The notes: a model not told the origin generated them from the sequence alone. A DNA stretch of 64,000 nt from Haematobia irritans (GCF_050003625.1 NC_134400.1:57788066-57852065); one strand, 5' to 3'; positions 34,500-47,204 are shown, counted from the stretch's first letter. Program-made: numbers and translations.

Positions 34500-35340
34500 T
34501 GAACAACAAATCGACACGTAGTGAAGAAATAGTTCTAGAATGAAGAAAACATAGTAAACTACTTCAAGGAAATTCATTAAAATTGGAAAAATAGAAATGA
34601 TTGGAATATACTGGCCAATTACTGGTCTTGATATGAGTAAGGAATCGCATACGCATTGAAAGTCCTTTTCTCCCAAAAGAAAGTAGAATTCAAAATTACC
34701 AATATCCGGCCATTTTTATTGCTGAATTCCGAACCAATTGATTGGACGGATTCAGTGTATGCATTTGGGAACATATGGAGATATAGGCCCCACAAAACTC
34801 GATCTCAAATCGACTTGTAGAGAGGAAATAGTTCTAGAATGGAGAAAACATAAACTACATCATGGAAATGTATCGACATTGGAAAATAGAAAGGATTGAT
34901 ATTTGCTCACCAATGTGGCCTTGATATGTGTAAGGAATCGCATACGCATTGCAAGTCCTTTTCTCCCAAAAGAATGCAGAATTCGAAATTATTAATATCC
35001 GGCCATTTTCCTTGCTAACATCCGAACCAATAGATTGGACGGATTCAATGTATGCATTTGGGATCATGGGGATATAGGCCGTAGAGAAGAATAGTTCTAA
35101 AATGGAAAAAACTTAAATACCACAACGAAATGCATTGAAATTAGAAAACAGAAAGGATTGCGATTTACTCACCAATGTGGTTTGATATGTGTAAGGAATC
35201 GCATAGGCATTGTAGAATTCGATATTATGAATATCCGGCCATCTTTCTTTTGCTAATTTCCGAACCAATAAAGTGAACGGACTCAATGTATGCATTTGGA
35301 AGCATAGTGAGATATAGGCCCACAAAACTCGATATCAAGA
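34500..35340. repeat. tandem triplication, unit about 260-290 bp
   Basis: The phrase GTAAGGAATCGCATA occurs near 34638, 34930 and 35192, and each is followed by AATATCCGGCCAT and by GGA(C/T)TCA.TGTATGCATTTGG. The offsets are about 292 and 262 bp, with internal deletions. Units are diverged by roughly 10-15 percent on inspection. No coding or transposon ends. It looks like a small local satellite. Confidence 0.75.
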
Positions 35341-35677
35341 TTTTATTTAAGTGGAGCAATGAAGTGCCCGTCCACAAAGGCGTTGGAGCCAATATTAAAG
35401 CGTGGAATGGAAGAAATGCATGTCAGCTACTAGATTGAGGGTAACGCTAGAGTGGACAGAGTAAAGGAACAAAACGTTTCACTGGTGTCACCTGTGACTT
35501 TATGATAAAGGTGGGTATTAAGAGTTTAGCCGCTAAAATCGAAAAAAAAAATCAGTAAAAACAGTGTACATGTATATCTCTTTGATGGAAAATTTATTAA
35601 AACGTGATGGGAAATACCCCAAAGCAACTGTTCACACGTTTCTTTATAATGGATTATTAGAGAAAAGTAATCTTAAA
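35341..35677. other. unassigned sequence
   Basis: No gene, repeat or transposon end seen between the tandem triplication and family A copy 10. Confidence 0.4.
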
Positions 35678-36678
35678 CAAGTATATACGGCCGTAATTTC
35701 GCCCAGGCCGAATCTTATCTACCCTCCAACATGGATTGCGTAGAAACTTCTACGAAAGGCTGACATCCACAATCGAATTACTTGGATTGTGGTATCTTAA
35801 AACTTCTTAACATCGTTTTCTAATTTGTGAGTTAGTCCATACGTGGTATATATTAGACAAAAAAGTTATGCATAAGTAAGACTACAAATAATTATGAATC
35901 GATATGACTTTTGCACGGTACGTGGAGAGCCAGAATTGAAATATGGGGGCTACAATTATGAACTTGATATGGACCAATTTTTGTTAACGACCATATACTA
36001 GCACAATGTACCAAATTTCAACTGACTCGGATGAAATTTGCTCCTCCACACTCTTAGAAAAATATGTTTTTCATATGTTCCGATATAAACAAAATGTGTT
36101 TCGGGTACAATTTTAAAACACAATATATTTAAGTGCAAACATGTAATGTTCCTAAACTAACACTAAATGTTTGGGACATCTATGTTAATATGTTAGAATG
36201 TATTATGTTTGGGGCATGAATGTTTCATAAAAATCATATGTGTGAATGCAAACATATATAAATTTACAAATTTCGACTAAACATACATATGTTGTGATAT
36301 TTTATTCAAAGCGACAGAGAGAGTATAGAGAAAGAAATAGAGATGGGAACCGGGAGAGTTGACAAAAGATATCAACATAACACAGCGAAAGAATGTTGTA
36401 TGTTGTTTCGGAAAACTGTTTTATGATAAGGCCAAAAATTTGATATGCTTAAGTCTAAATATTATTTAATTTGAATAAAGAGAATGGACATTCGGAACCA
36501 AGAGAATAGACATTTGAAAAACAAACAGCATATGTTTTCGCCTTGAGAGCAGCATTTTATGTATGTGTGGACATGTGTTTTGTTTATCATTTTGGCATTA
36601 TGGGCACAATTTTTTTCTTGGTTCGTTAAAAGAAATCAGGGGTCTTCATAAAAATAACGAAAGGGCACTATACTCTTT

Positions 36679-38623
36679 TTATACCCTCCATCATAGGATG
36701 GGGGTATATTAACTTTGTCATTCCGTTTGTAACACATCGAAATATTGCTCTAAGACCCCATAAAGTATATATATTCTGGGTCGTGGTGAAATTCTGAGTC
36801 GATCTAAGCATGTCCGTCCGTCCGTCCGTCCGTCTGTTGAAATCACGCTAACTTCCGAACGACTTTAAACTTGGCACAAGTAGTTGTTATCGATGTAGGT
36901 CGGATGGTATTGAAAATGGGCCATATCGGTCCACTTTTACGTATAGCCCCCATATAAAGGGACCCTCAGATTTGGCTTGTGGAGCCTCTAAAAGAAGCAT
37001 ATTTCATCCGATCCGGCTGAAATTTGGTATATGGTGTTGGTATATGATCTCTAACAGCCATGCAAAAATTGGTTCACATCGGTCCATAATTATATATAGC
37101 CCCCATATAAACCGATCCCCAGATTTGGCTTGTGGAGCCTCTAACAGAAGCATATTTCATCCGATCCGGCTGAAATTTGGTATATGGTGTTGGTATATGG
37201 TCTCTAACAACCATGCAAAAATTGGTTCACATCGGTCCATAATTATATGTAGCCCCCATATAAACCGATCCCCAGATTTGGCTTGCGGAGCCTAAAAGAG
37301 AAGCAAATTTCATCCGATCCGGCTGAAATTTGGTACATGGTGTTGGTATATGGTTTCTAACAACCATGCAAAAATTGGTTCCCATTGGTCCATAATTATA
37401 TATAGCCCCCATATAAACCGATCTCCAGATTTGGCTTGCGAAGACTCAAAGAGAAGCAAATTGCATCCGATCCGGCTGAAATTTGGTACATGGTATTGGT
37501 ATATGGTCTCTTACAACCGTGCAAAAATTGGTCCACATCGGTCCATAATTATATATAGCGCCCATATAAACCGATCCCCAGATTTGGGTTGCGGAGCCTC
37601 AAAGAGAAGCAAATTTTATCCGATCCGCCTGAAATTTGGTACATGATATTGGTATATGGTCTCTAACAACCGTGCAAAAATTGGTCCACATCGGTTCATA
37701 ATTATATATAGCCCCCATATAAACCGATCCCCAGATTTGGCTTGCGAAGTCTCCAAGAGAAGCAAATTTCATCCAATCCGGTTGTAATTTGGAACATGGT
37801 CCATATCGGTCCATTTTTATATATGGCCCCCATATAAAACGTTTTCCAGATTTGACCTCCGGAGCCTCTTGGAGGAGCAAAATTCATCCGATCCGGTTCA
37901 AAGTGGGAACGTGGTGTTAGTATATGGTCGCTAACAACTATACCAAAATTTGTCCAATCACACAAAAATTGGTCCATATCGGTTCATAATCATGGTTGCC
38001 ACTAGTTGTTAAAATTTTATTCGGTTCATAATAAAAATTTCATCATTGTCAAAATTGTATTTCTATAGAAAATTTTGTCAAAATTTTATTTCTATAGAAA
38101 ATTTTGTTCAAATTTTATTCGGTTCATAATCATAGTTGCCACTCGAGCCAAAAATAATCGACCAAGATTTTATTTCTATAGAAAATTTTGTCAAAAGTTT
38201 ATTTCTATAGAAAATTTTGTTAAAATTTTATTTCTGTAGAAATTTTTGTCAAAATTTTCTTTCTATAGAAAATTTTGTCAAAATTTTTATTTCTATAGAA
38301 AATTTTGTGAAAATTTTATTTTCATAGAAAATTTTTTAATATTTTCTTTCTGTAGAAAATTTTGTCAAAATTTTATGTCTACTTTGTCAAACTGAATTAT
38401 ATACGTATTGGATCGATCTTTTTTGATTTAATATATACCACGTATGGACATACAATTTAGAAGATGGTGTTAGGAGGTTTTAAGATACCTTGCCATCGGC
38501 AAGCGTTACCGCAACTTAAGTAATTCGATTGTGGATGGCAGTGTTTAGAATACGTTTCTACGCAATCCATGATGGAGGGTACATAAGCTTCGGCCTGGCC
38601 GAACTTACGGCCGTATATACTTG
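36679..38623 (+). mobile_element. Helentron-like family A, copy 4
   Basis: Complete: TTATACCCTCCATCAT start, (GTCC)n at about 36812, 153-bp units, minisatellite block at about 38050-38370, ATGATGGAGGGTA, hairpin TTCGGCCTGGCCGAA, ACTTG. It is inserted in the CAC/GTG element. The uninterrupted counterpart at 42787-42800 reads CTCTTTTTAGAGTTG, and counting Ts shows insertion between Ts with no duplication. It is the youngest layer of this nest. Confidence 0.85.
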
Positions 38624-39159
38624 TTAGAGTTGGGATAGTAAAATAAAATAAGGAGGAAATAGTGAAAAATTACACAGTAAAATATATAAAAATAAAGTTT
38701 AGTTCTTCTTTATTAATAAGTAGTCCACGAGGAGTTGACGGACACCTTCAAATATAAAAGCGGGCATTAAGTTCGAGTTTTGCAGCTAAAACAATTTAAA
38801 AAGTTTATTTTCTTTAAAATGAATTATTAACGAAAAATAAAAGGCATTTTAGAGCGATGGTGTTAAATGCTAGTAAAAAATTGTTCACGCCTAAATAAAT
38901 TTATGTTTATATTATAAAATTACTTATGTATGTTTATACTCGACTCCACGTTCTTCTTTTGTTAGAGTTTTTGAATACCAAATTTTAAAGTTTTGTACCA
39001 AAAAACAGTTTTTTGTTACAAAATTGTTATTTTTGCTTTAAAAAAATAATATTTTATCCAAAAATCAGTCAATTTCGTTTATATCAAGCACTGTTACTGA
39101 CTATAAATCTTTAATAACCCACATTTCAAAGTTTTAAAGTTAAATTAAAAAAAAGTGTT

Positions 39160-39420
39160 CGGTCGGAGCAGGGATTGAACCCACGACCCTTTGCATGCAA
39201 GGCAGACATGCTAACCACTGCTCCACGTGGCAAACAAATGTATGTTTCTGTTAAATAATGTTATGTTTGCATGGGCTCGTGGGCGCTGTAAACTATGCTA
39301 TATAAATGTAACTTATAACGATAATTATTTGCTGGTGACTATAACAGTTACGTAGCCCAGTGGATAGTGTGTTGGCTTACAAACTGTATGGTCCTCGGTT
39401 CGATTCTCCGTGCAGACGGG
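39160..39420. repeat. divergent tRNA-like pair
   Basis: The minus-strand module 39233-39160 has the B-box GGGTTCAATCC and a TGC anticodon position. The plus-strand module 39348-39420 has TAGCCCAGTGGATAG and GGTTCGATTCT. Same layout as in 9840-11625, reversed. Confidence 0.7.
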
Positions 39421-41723
39421 AGGTAAAATTTAAAAAATTTATAAAAGTGAATAATTTCTTCAACATTATTTGTATTACAGAAAAAGGTGCCAAGAATTAA
39501 AATATTTCGTGGAAGTGAAAATAACGAGTATGTTAGGGAATGAGCACAATCGTCTTTGGGAAAAATTCTTCCAAGCATACAATATTTTTGGGCTCAAAAT
39601 GCTTCCAAACATATAATATGTTCACATAAAACAAACATATTAATGTTTCGGCAGTATCCAATAATATATATGCTTCCTGCAAAATATGTTTGGAACATAT
39701 GTTAAAGAAGCGATTTTTTTTGAGGGTGCAAGAGGCTCCAAAACCAAATCTCGGGATCGGTTTATATGGGGGCTATATATGATTATGTACTGATATGGAC
39801 CACTTATGGCATGGTTGTTAAATATCATATACTACCACCACGTACCAAATTCCAACCAGATCGGATGAATTTTGCTTCTCCAAGAGACACCAGAGTTCAA
39901 ATCTGGGGATCGGTTTATATGGGGGCTATATATAATTATGGACTGATATGAACCAATTCCTGCATGGTTGTTGGATACCATATACTAACATCACGTACCA
40001 AATTTCAACCGAATCGGATGAATTTTGCTCCTCCAAGGGGCTCCGGAGGTCAAATCTGGGGATCGGTTTATATGGGGCCTATATATAATTATTGAGCGAT
40101 TTCGACCAATTTTTGCATGAGTGTTTGAGGCCATATATTAACATCATGTACCGAATTTCAACTGAATGAGATGAATTTTGGCCTTCCAAGAGGCTCCGGA
40201 GGTCAAATCTGGTGATAGGTTTATATGGGGGCTATATATAATTATGGACCGATATGGACCAATTTTTGCATGGTCATTAGAGACCATATACTAACCAAAT
40301 TTCAGTCGGATCGGATGAAACACCATGTACCAAATTTCAGCCGAATCGGATGAAATTTGCTTCCCTTAGAGCAATCACAAGCCAAATTTGGGGGTCCGCT
40401 TATATGGGGCTATACGTAAAAGTAGACCGATATGGCCCATTTACAATACCATCTGACCTACATCAATAACATAACCATACGTATAGCCCCCATATAAACC
40501 GATCCCCAAATTTGGCTTGGGGAGCCTCCCGGAGCAGCAAAATTCATCCGATCCGGTTGAAATTTGGTACGTGGTCTTAGTATACGGTCTCTAACAACCA
40601 TGCAAAAATTGGTCCATATCGGTTCATAAATATATATAGCCTCCATATAAACCGATCCCCAGATTTGAACTCCGGAGCCTCTTGGAGGGGCAAAATTCAT
40701 CCGATCCAATTGAAATTTGGTACCTGATGTTAGTATACGGCCTCTAACAACCATGCAAAAATTGGTCCATATCGGTCCATAATTATATATAGCCCCCATA
40801 TAAACCGATCCCCAGATTTGACCTCCGGAGCCTCTTGGAGGGGCAAAATTCATCCGATACGGTTGAAATTTGGTACCTGATATTAGTTTACGGCCTCTAA
40901 TAACCATGCAAAAATTGGTCCATAATTATATATAGCCCCCATATAAACCGATCCCCAGATTTGACCTCCGGAGCCTCTTGGAAGAGCAAAATTCATCCGA
41001 TCCAGTTGAAATTTGGTACATGGTGTTAGTATATGGTCTCTAACAACCATGCAAAAATTGGTCCATATCGGTCCATAATTATATATAGTTCCCATATAAA
41101 CCGTCCCCAGATTTGACGTCCGGAACCTCTTGGAGGAGCAAAAGTCATCCGATACGGTTGAAATTTGGTACATTTTGTCAATATATGGCCTCTAACAGCC
41201 ATGTAAAAATTGGTCCATATCGGTCTCTAGTTATATATAGCAGATGACTTATTACACAAAAATTGGTCCATATCGCCAAAAACAATCTACCAAAACTTTA
41301 TTTCCATAGAAAATTTTGTCAAATTTTATTACTATAGAAAGTTTTGTCAAAATTTCATTTCTATAGAAAGTTTTGTCAAAAGTTTATTTCTATACAAATG
41401 TTTGTCAAAATTTTATTTCCATAGAAAATTTTGTCAAAATTTTATTTCTATAGAAAATTTTGTAATCTACCAAAACTTTATTTCCATAGAAAATTTTGTC
41501 AAATTTTATTACTATAGAAAGTTTTGTTAAAATTTCATTTCTATAGAAAGTTTTATCAAAAGTTTATTTCTATAGAAATGTTTGTCAAAATTTTATTTAT
41601 ATAGAAAATTTTGTAAAAAATTTATTTCTGTAGAAAATTTTGTCAAAATTTCATTTCTATACAAAATTTTGTCAACATTTTATTTCTATAGAAATTTTTG
41701 TCAAAATTGTATTGGTATAGAAA

Positions 41724-41781
41724 GGTTAAAGTGGCAGCCCGATTAAGATTCAGGCTCACTTAGACTATTCAGTCCATTGTG
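41724..41781 (-). mobile_element. 58-bp SINE-tail insertion
   Basis: It has the SINE tail only (core AATAGTCTAAGTGAGCC on the minus strand), flanked by ATAGAAA at 41717-41723 and 41782-41788, and sits inside the minisatellite. The matching position in copy 9 (near 31585) lacks it, which gives an empty site. It is independent of the copies at 2473 and 48091. Confidence 0.8.
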
Positions 41782-42146
41782 ATAGAAAATTTTGTCAACA
41801 TTTTACTTCCATAGAAAATTTTGTCAACATTTGATTTCTATAGAAAATTTTGTCAAGTTTTTATTTCTATAGAAAATTTTGTCAAATTTTTATTTCTATA
41901 GAAAATTTTGTCAAAATTTTATTTCTATAGAAAATTTTGTCAAGGTTTCATTTCTATTGAAAATTTTGTCAAACTAGATTATATACGTATTTAATCGGCC
42001 TTTTTTTGTTTAATATATACCCCGTATGGGCTAACTTACAATTTAGAAGACAGTGTTAAAAAGTTTTACGATACATTGCCATCGGCAAGTGTTATCGCAA
42101 CCCAAGTAATTCGATTGTGGATGACAGCCTTTAGTAGAAGTTCCTA

Positions 42147-43930
42147 CACTGTTAGAAAAATATGTTTTTCATATGTTCCTATATAAACAAAATGTGTTTC
42201 GGGCACGATTTTAAACCACAATATATTTAAGTGCGAACATGTAATTTTCCTAAACTAATACTAAATGTTTGGGACATCTATGTTAATATGTTAGAATATA
42301 TTATGTTTGGGGCATGAATGTTTCATAAAAATCATATGTGTGAATACAAACATATATAAATTTACAAATTTCAACTAAACATACATATGTTGTGATATTT
42401 TATTCAAAGCGACAGAGAGAGTATAGAGAGAAATAGAGATGGAAACCGGGAGAGTTGACGAAAGATATCAATATAACACAGCAAAAGAGTCAAAAGAGAA
42501 CAATTTCTGTGAAACCGCTTGTATGTTGTTTCGGAAAACTGTTTTATGATAAGGCCAAAAATTTGATATGTTTAAGTCTAAATATTATTTAATTTGAATA
42601 AAGAGAATATACATTCTGAACCAAGAGAATAGACATTTGAAAAACAAACAGCTTATGTTTTCGCCTTGAGAGCAGCATTTTATGTATGTGTGGACATGTG
42701 TTTTGTTTATCATTTTGGCATTATTTTTTTCTTGGTTCGTTAAAAGAAATCAGGGGTCTTCATAAAAATAACGAAAGGGCACTATACTCTTTTTAGAGTT
42801 GGGACGGTAAAATGAAATAAGGAGGAAATAGTGAAAAATTACACAGTAAAATGTAAAAAAACAAAGTTTAGTTTCACTTTATTAAAAAGTAGTCCACGAG
42901 GAGTTGACGGACACCATCAAATATAAAAGCGGGCATTAAGTTCGACTTTTACAGCTAAAACAATTTAAAAAGTTTATTTTCTTTAAAATGAATTATTAAA
43001 GAAAAATAAAAGGAATTTTAGAGCGATGGTGTTAAATGCTAGTAAAAAACTGTTCACTCCTAAATAAATTTATGTTTATATTATAAAATTATGTATGTAT
43101 GTTTATACTCGACTCCACGTTCTTCTTTTGTTAGTTTTTGAATTCCTTCTAAATTTTAAAGTTTTGTACAAAAACAGTTTTTTATTACAAGATTGTTATT
43201 TTTGCAATAAAAAATAATATTTTATCCAAAAATCATTCAATTTCGTTTATATCAAGCACTGTTACTGACTATAAATCTTTAATAACGCACATTTCGATGT
43301 TTCATTTAAAAAAATTAATATAGTATAAATATAAATGTGTAAATTAAAAAAAAAAAAAAAAATTCGGTCGGAGCAGGGATTGAACCCACGACCCTTTGCA
43401 TGCAAGGCAGACATGCTAACCACTGCTCCACGTGGCAAACAAATGTATGTTTCTGTTAAATAATGTTATGTTTGCATGGGCTCGTGGGCGCTGCAAACTA
43501 TGCTATATAAATGTAACTTAAAACGATAATTATCTACTGGTGACTATAACAGCTACGTAGCCCAGTGAATAGTGTGTTGGCTTACAAACTGTATGGTCCT
43601 CGGTTCGATTCTCCGTGCAGGCGAAAGGTAAAATTTAAAAAATTTATAAAAGTGAATAATTTCTTCAACATTATTTGTATTACAGAGAAAGGTGCCAATA
43701 ACTAAAAAATTTCGTGGAAGTGAAAATTACGAGTATGTTAGGGAATGCACAATCGTGTTTGGGAAAAATTCTTCCAAGCATATAATATTTTTGGCTCAAA
43801 ATGCTTCCAAACATATAATATGTTCACATAAAACAAACATATTAATGTTTCGGCAGTATGCAATAATATATGTGCTTCCTGCAAAATATGTTTGGAACAT
43901 ATGTTAAAGAAGCGATTTTTTTTGAGGGTG
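42147..43930 (+). mobile_element. 1.78-kb CAC/GTG element with tRNA-like pair
   Basis: The best-preserved member: CACTGTTAGAAAAATATG start, TTTTTTTTGAGGGTG end, TA at 42145-42146 and 43931-43932. Removing it and one TA restores the family A phrase TTCCTACGCAATCC. Dense AACATATGTT palindromes mark both ends, and a tRNA-like pair lies at 43364-43623. No protein. The trans-acting transposase is not in this window. Confidence 0.82.
43364..43623. repeat. divergent tRNA-like pair
   Basis: Minus-strand module 43436-43364 (GAGCAGTGGTTAGC, GGGTTCAATCC) runs into a long T-run on its own strand. Plus-strand module 43551-43623 has TAGCCCAGTGAATAG and GGTTCGATTCT. The intervening 110 bp is conserved among copies. 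Confidence 0.7.
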
Positions 43931-44009
43931 TACGCAATCCATGGTGGAGGGTACATAAGATTCGGCCTGGCCGAACTTACGGCCGTATATACTTGTTAAT
44001 TTTCTATTT

Positions 44010-45839
44010 TTATACCCTCCATCATAGGATGGGGGTATATTAACTTTGTCATTCCGTTTGTAACACATCGAAATATTGCTCTAAGACCCCATAAAGTATA
44101 TATATTCTGGGTCGTGGTGAAATTCTGAGTCGATCTATGCATGTCCGTCCGTCCGTCTGTTGAAATCACGCTAACTTCCGAACGAAACAAGCTATCGACT
44201 TGAAACTTGGCACAAGTAGTTGTTATCGATGTAGGTCGGATGGTATTGAAAATGGGCCATATCGGTCCACTTTTACGTATAGCCCCCATATAAAGGGACC
44301 CTCAGATTTGACTTGTGGAGCCTCTAACAGAAGCATATTTCATCCGATCCGGCTGAAATTTGGTACATGGTGTTGGTATATGGTCTCTAACAACCATGCA
44401 AAAATTGGTCCACATCGGTCCATAATTATATATAGCCCCCATATAAACCGATTCCCAGATTTGGCTTGCGGAGCCTAAAACAGAACCAAATTTCATCCGA
44501 TCCGGCTGAAATTTGGTACATGGTGTTGGTATATGGTCTCTAACAACCATGCAAAAATTGGTCCACATCGGTCCATAATTATATATAGCCCCCATATAAA
44601 CCGATCCCCAGATTTGGCTTGCGGAGCCTAAAAGAGAAGCAAATTTCATCCGATCCGGCTGAACTTTGGTACATGGTGTTGGTATATGGTCTCTAACAAC
44701 CATGCAAAAATTGGTCCACATCGGTCCATAATTATATATAGCCCCCATATAAAACGATCCCCAGATTTGGCTTCCGGAGCCTCTAAGAGAAGCATATTTC
44801 ATCCGATCCGGCTGAAATTTGGTAAATGATGTTGGTATATAGTCTCTAACAACCATGCAAAAATTGGTCCACATCGGTTCATAATTATATATAGCCCCCA
44901 TATAAACCGATCCCCAGATTTGGCTTGCGAAGTCTCCAAGAGAAGCAAATTTCATCCAAGCCGGTTATAATTTGGAACATGGTGTTAGTATATGATCTTT
45001 AACAACCGTGCCAGAATTGGTCCATATCGGTCCATAATTATATATAGCCCCCATATAAAACGTTCTCCAGATTTGACCTCCGGAGCCTCTTGGAGGAGCA
45101 AAATTCATCCGATCCGGTTCAAATTAGGAACGTGGTGTTAGTATATGGTCGCTAACAACCATACCAAAATTGGTCCAATCACACAAAAATTGGTCCATAT
45201 CGGTTCATGATCATGGTTGCCACTAGAGCCAAAAATAATCTACCAAAATTTTATTTCTATAGAAAATTTTGTCAATATTTTATTTCTATAGAAAATTTTG
45301 TCAAAATTTTATTTCTATAGAAAATTTTGTTAAAATTTTATTCGTTTCATAATAAAATTTTCCTCATTGTCAAAATTTTATTTCTATAGAAAATTTTGTC
45401 AAAATTTTATTTCTATAGAAAATTTTGTTCAAATTTTATTCGGTTCATAATCATGGTTGCCACTCGAGCCACAAATAATCTACCAAGATTTTATTTCTAT
45501 AGGAAATTTTGTCAAAAGTTTATTTCTATAGAAAATTTTGTTAAAATTTTATTTCTGTAGAAATTTTTGTCAAAATTTTCTTTCTATAGAATATTTCAAC
45601 ATTTTTATTTCTATAGAAAATTTTGTGAAAATTTTATTTCTATAGAAAATTTTGTTAAAATTTTATTTATGTAGAAAATTTTGTCAAACTTTTATGTCTA
45701 CTACCTTGCCATTGGCAAGCGTTACCGCAACTTAAGTAATTCGATTGTGGATGGCAGTGTTTAGATGAAGTTTCTACGCAATCCATGATGGAGGGTACAT
45801 AAGCTTCGGCCTGGCCGAACTTACGGCCGTATATACTTG
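44010..45839 (+). mobile_element. Helentron-like family A, copy 5
   Basis: Complete: TTATACCCTCCATCAT start, short (GTCC)n at about 44143, array of 153-bp units to about 45200, minisatellite block 45240-45690, ATGATGGAGGGTA, hairpin TTCGGCCTGGCCGAA, ACTTG. It lacks part of the usual 3' spacer (the ATATACCACGTATGG segment). The 217-codon minus-strand frame at 44302-44955 is the array read in phase. Confidence 0.83.
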
Positions 45840-45927
45840 TTTTTATTTTTTTATTAATTTTCTATTTTTTTAAATTTAATTGTCCAAAATTTACACTTAA
45901 AATACCCTGATTGCGTTCTTTCTAATA

Positions 45928-46170
45928 CTTGTCCAAAAGGACTGCATCGGAAGTAGAAACAAATCATTGGGGGATCCCAAGATGCGCTTTAGAAGAAATG
46001 TTTGTGCACTTGTCCAAAAGGACTGCATCGGAAGTGGAAAAAAATCATTGGGGGATCCCACGATGCTCTTTAGAAGAAATGTTTGTGGACTTGTCCAAAA
46101 GAACTGCATCGGAAGTTGAAGAAACTCGATGGGGGATCCTGGGATGGGCTTTAAAAGAAATGTTTGTGGA
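45928..46170. repeat. 81-bp minisatellite, three units
   Basis: Units begin CTTGTCCAAAAGGACTGCAT at 45928, 46009 and 46090, exactly 81 bp apart. Because 81 is 27 codons, both strands stay open and give repetitive frames (plus 45929-46246). No other support for a protein. The third unit is the most diverged. Confidence 0.85.
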
Positions 46171-46215
46171 ACAACTACCAATTTTTTTTGCTGGGCATTT
46201 TTGGTGGGTGAGTTG

Positions 46216-47202
46216 CACAGATAAAAATAAGTTTGAGAACCAATAACTTTTGTTGGAAAACCAATAACAAAATTTGTTAATTTTCCTGCAACAAACTAAT
46301 TTGTACTTTTAATAACCATTATTACAAAAAAGTTGTTAGCAATCGTCACCATCAGAAGGCAACAAATAATTTGTGTTCTCAATAACATAATTTGTAAGTA
46401 ATTTGTTGAGTATCCAACAGTACAAAATATTTGTTGTTGAACGTTACGTTTAATCCTCAACAAATATTTTTGAATTTGAACGAAAAAATTTGATTGTGGT
46501 TTGTTGGAGTTTGTCAATGACCTGTAACAAATTTATTGGTGTATTGATAAAAAATTAAATTGAAATTAAAATTGACAGAATTTTGCTATGAATTGCACCA
46601 AAATTGCAAAATTGCCGGAACAATTTTGGAGATATTTTGTTAAGTACACACAGAGAAGGAATATGACCGAAATGTTATTTTTGGACGGGGAACATGTAAC
46701 ATTTTTGTGTCGAAAATCCTATACTCAGTTTTGTAAATGTTTGACAATTTTAAATTTGAGTAGTCCCGGGTCTAGCAAGCATTTTGACAACTTTTTTCCC
46801 AGTGCTATATATTCTAGTTAATTAGAATTGTAATAACTCTAATCCCGATATTAATATGGTTTTATTATTTATCTCATACAAAAACACATTTAAGAAACTA
46901 CCATATTGAAAAATATACAAATAATATATAAAATATATAAATATAGCTTTCGTACATATTCTCAGCGATGTGTGGGTAACCAGTCTTGTATTTTTGTTTT
47001 CATATCGATAGCAGTCAACTATTTTCGCAACAAAGCAATTTGTTGAAAATTCAGAATATTTCTATTATTTCCTCCGTGAAGCATCTACAAACACATTTCA
47101 ACAACAAATGCCTCATGTTCAATAGACAAATTTGTTGAGCATAAGCAGATTCTACATACAAATAAAGTTGTTAATATTTATTTGCAGTTATTTTTTTGTG
47201 TG
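46216..47202. mobile_element. 987-bp CAC/GTG element, copy 1
   Basis: It starts CACAGATAAAAATAAG and ends TTTTTTTGTGTG, flanked by TG at 46214-46215 and 47203-47204. A second, near-identical copy is at 57919-58894. Many TTTGTTGAAA and CAACAAA motifs occur. A fragment at about 46648-46712 with AGAAGGAATATGACC recalls the 28601 fold-back MITE, so an older insertion may be carried along. The 77-codon frame at 46588-46821 is shared by both copies. Confidence 0.75.
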
Positions 47203-47204
47203 TG

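Larger units (their letters stand above)
36049..39728 (+). mobile_element. CAC/GTG element with tRNA-like pair, split by family A
   Basis: It starts CACTCTTAGAAAAATATG and ends TTTTTTTTGAGGGTG, flanked by CA at 36047-36048 and 39729-39730. Apart from the family A insertion at 36679-38623 its length is about 1.73 kb. It matches 42147-43930 in the same orientation and 9840-11625 inverted. The CA duplication, against TA in the other plus-oriented copy, shows that the target is a 2-bp site that need not be TA. Confidence 0.78.
35678..40470 (-). mobile_element. Helentron-like family A, copy 10, split
   Basis: Minus orientation: 3' end with ACTTG and hairpin remains at 35678-35730, family A sequence to 36048, then a CAC/GTG element (36049-39728), then array units to about 40470. 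The 5' end and GTCY tract are absent. At about 40470-40480 it meets a plus-oriented family A copy head to head, both lacking their 5' ends. The array phrase interrupted at 36048 (GCTCCTCCAAGAGGCTCC) rejoins exactly across the insertion. Confidence 0.75.
40480..43995 (+). mobile_element. Helentron-like family A, plus copy, split
   Basis: It begins without a 5' end directly after copy 10. 153-bp units run to about 41280, then the minisatellite to 41970. The 3' region is interrupted at 42147 by a CAC/GTG element and finished at 43931-43995 with ATGGTGGAGGGTA, hairpin and ACTTG. Array and minisatellite are near-identical to 31350-32880 inverted, differing by a 58-bp SINE-tail insertion at 41724 and one shortened unit. 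It is a recent inverted duplicate of copy 9 or of its source. Confidence 0.78.

Noticed and set aside
45929..46246. 105-codon repetitive protein
   Set aside because: It is explained by the three-unit 81-bp minisatellite, with open frames on both strands.
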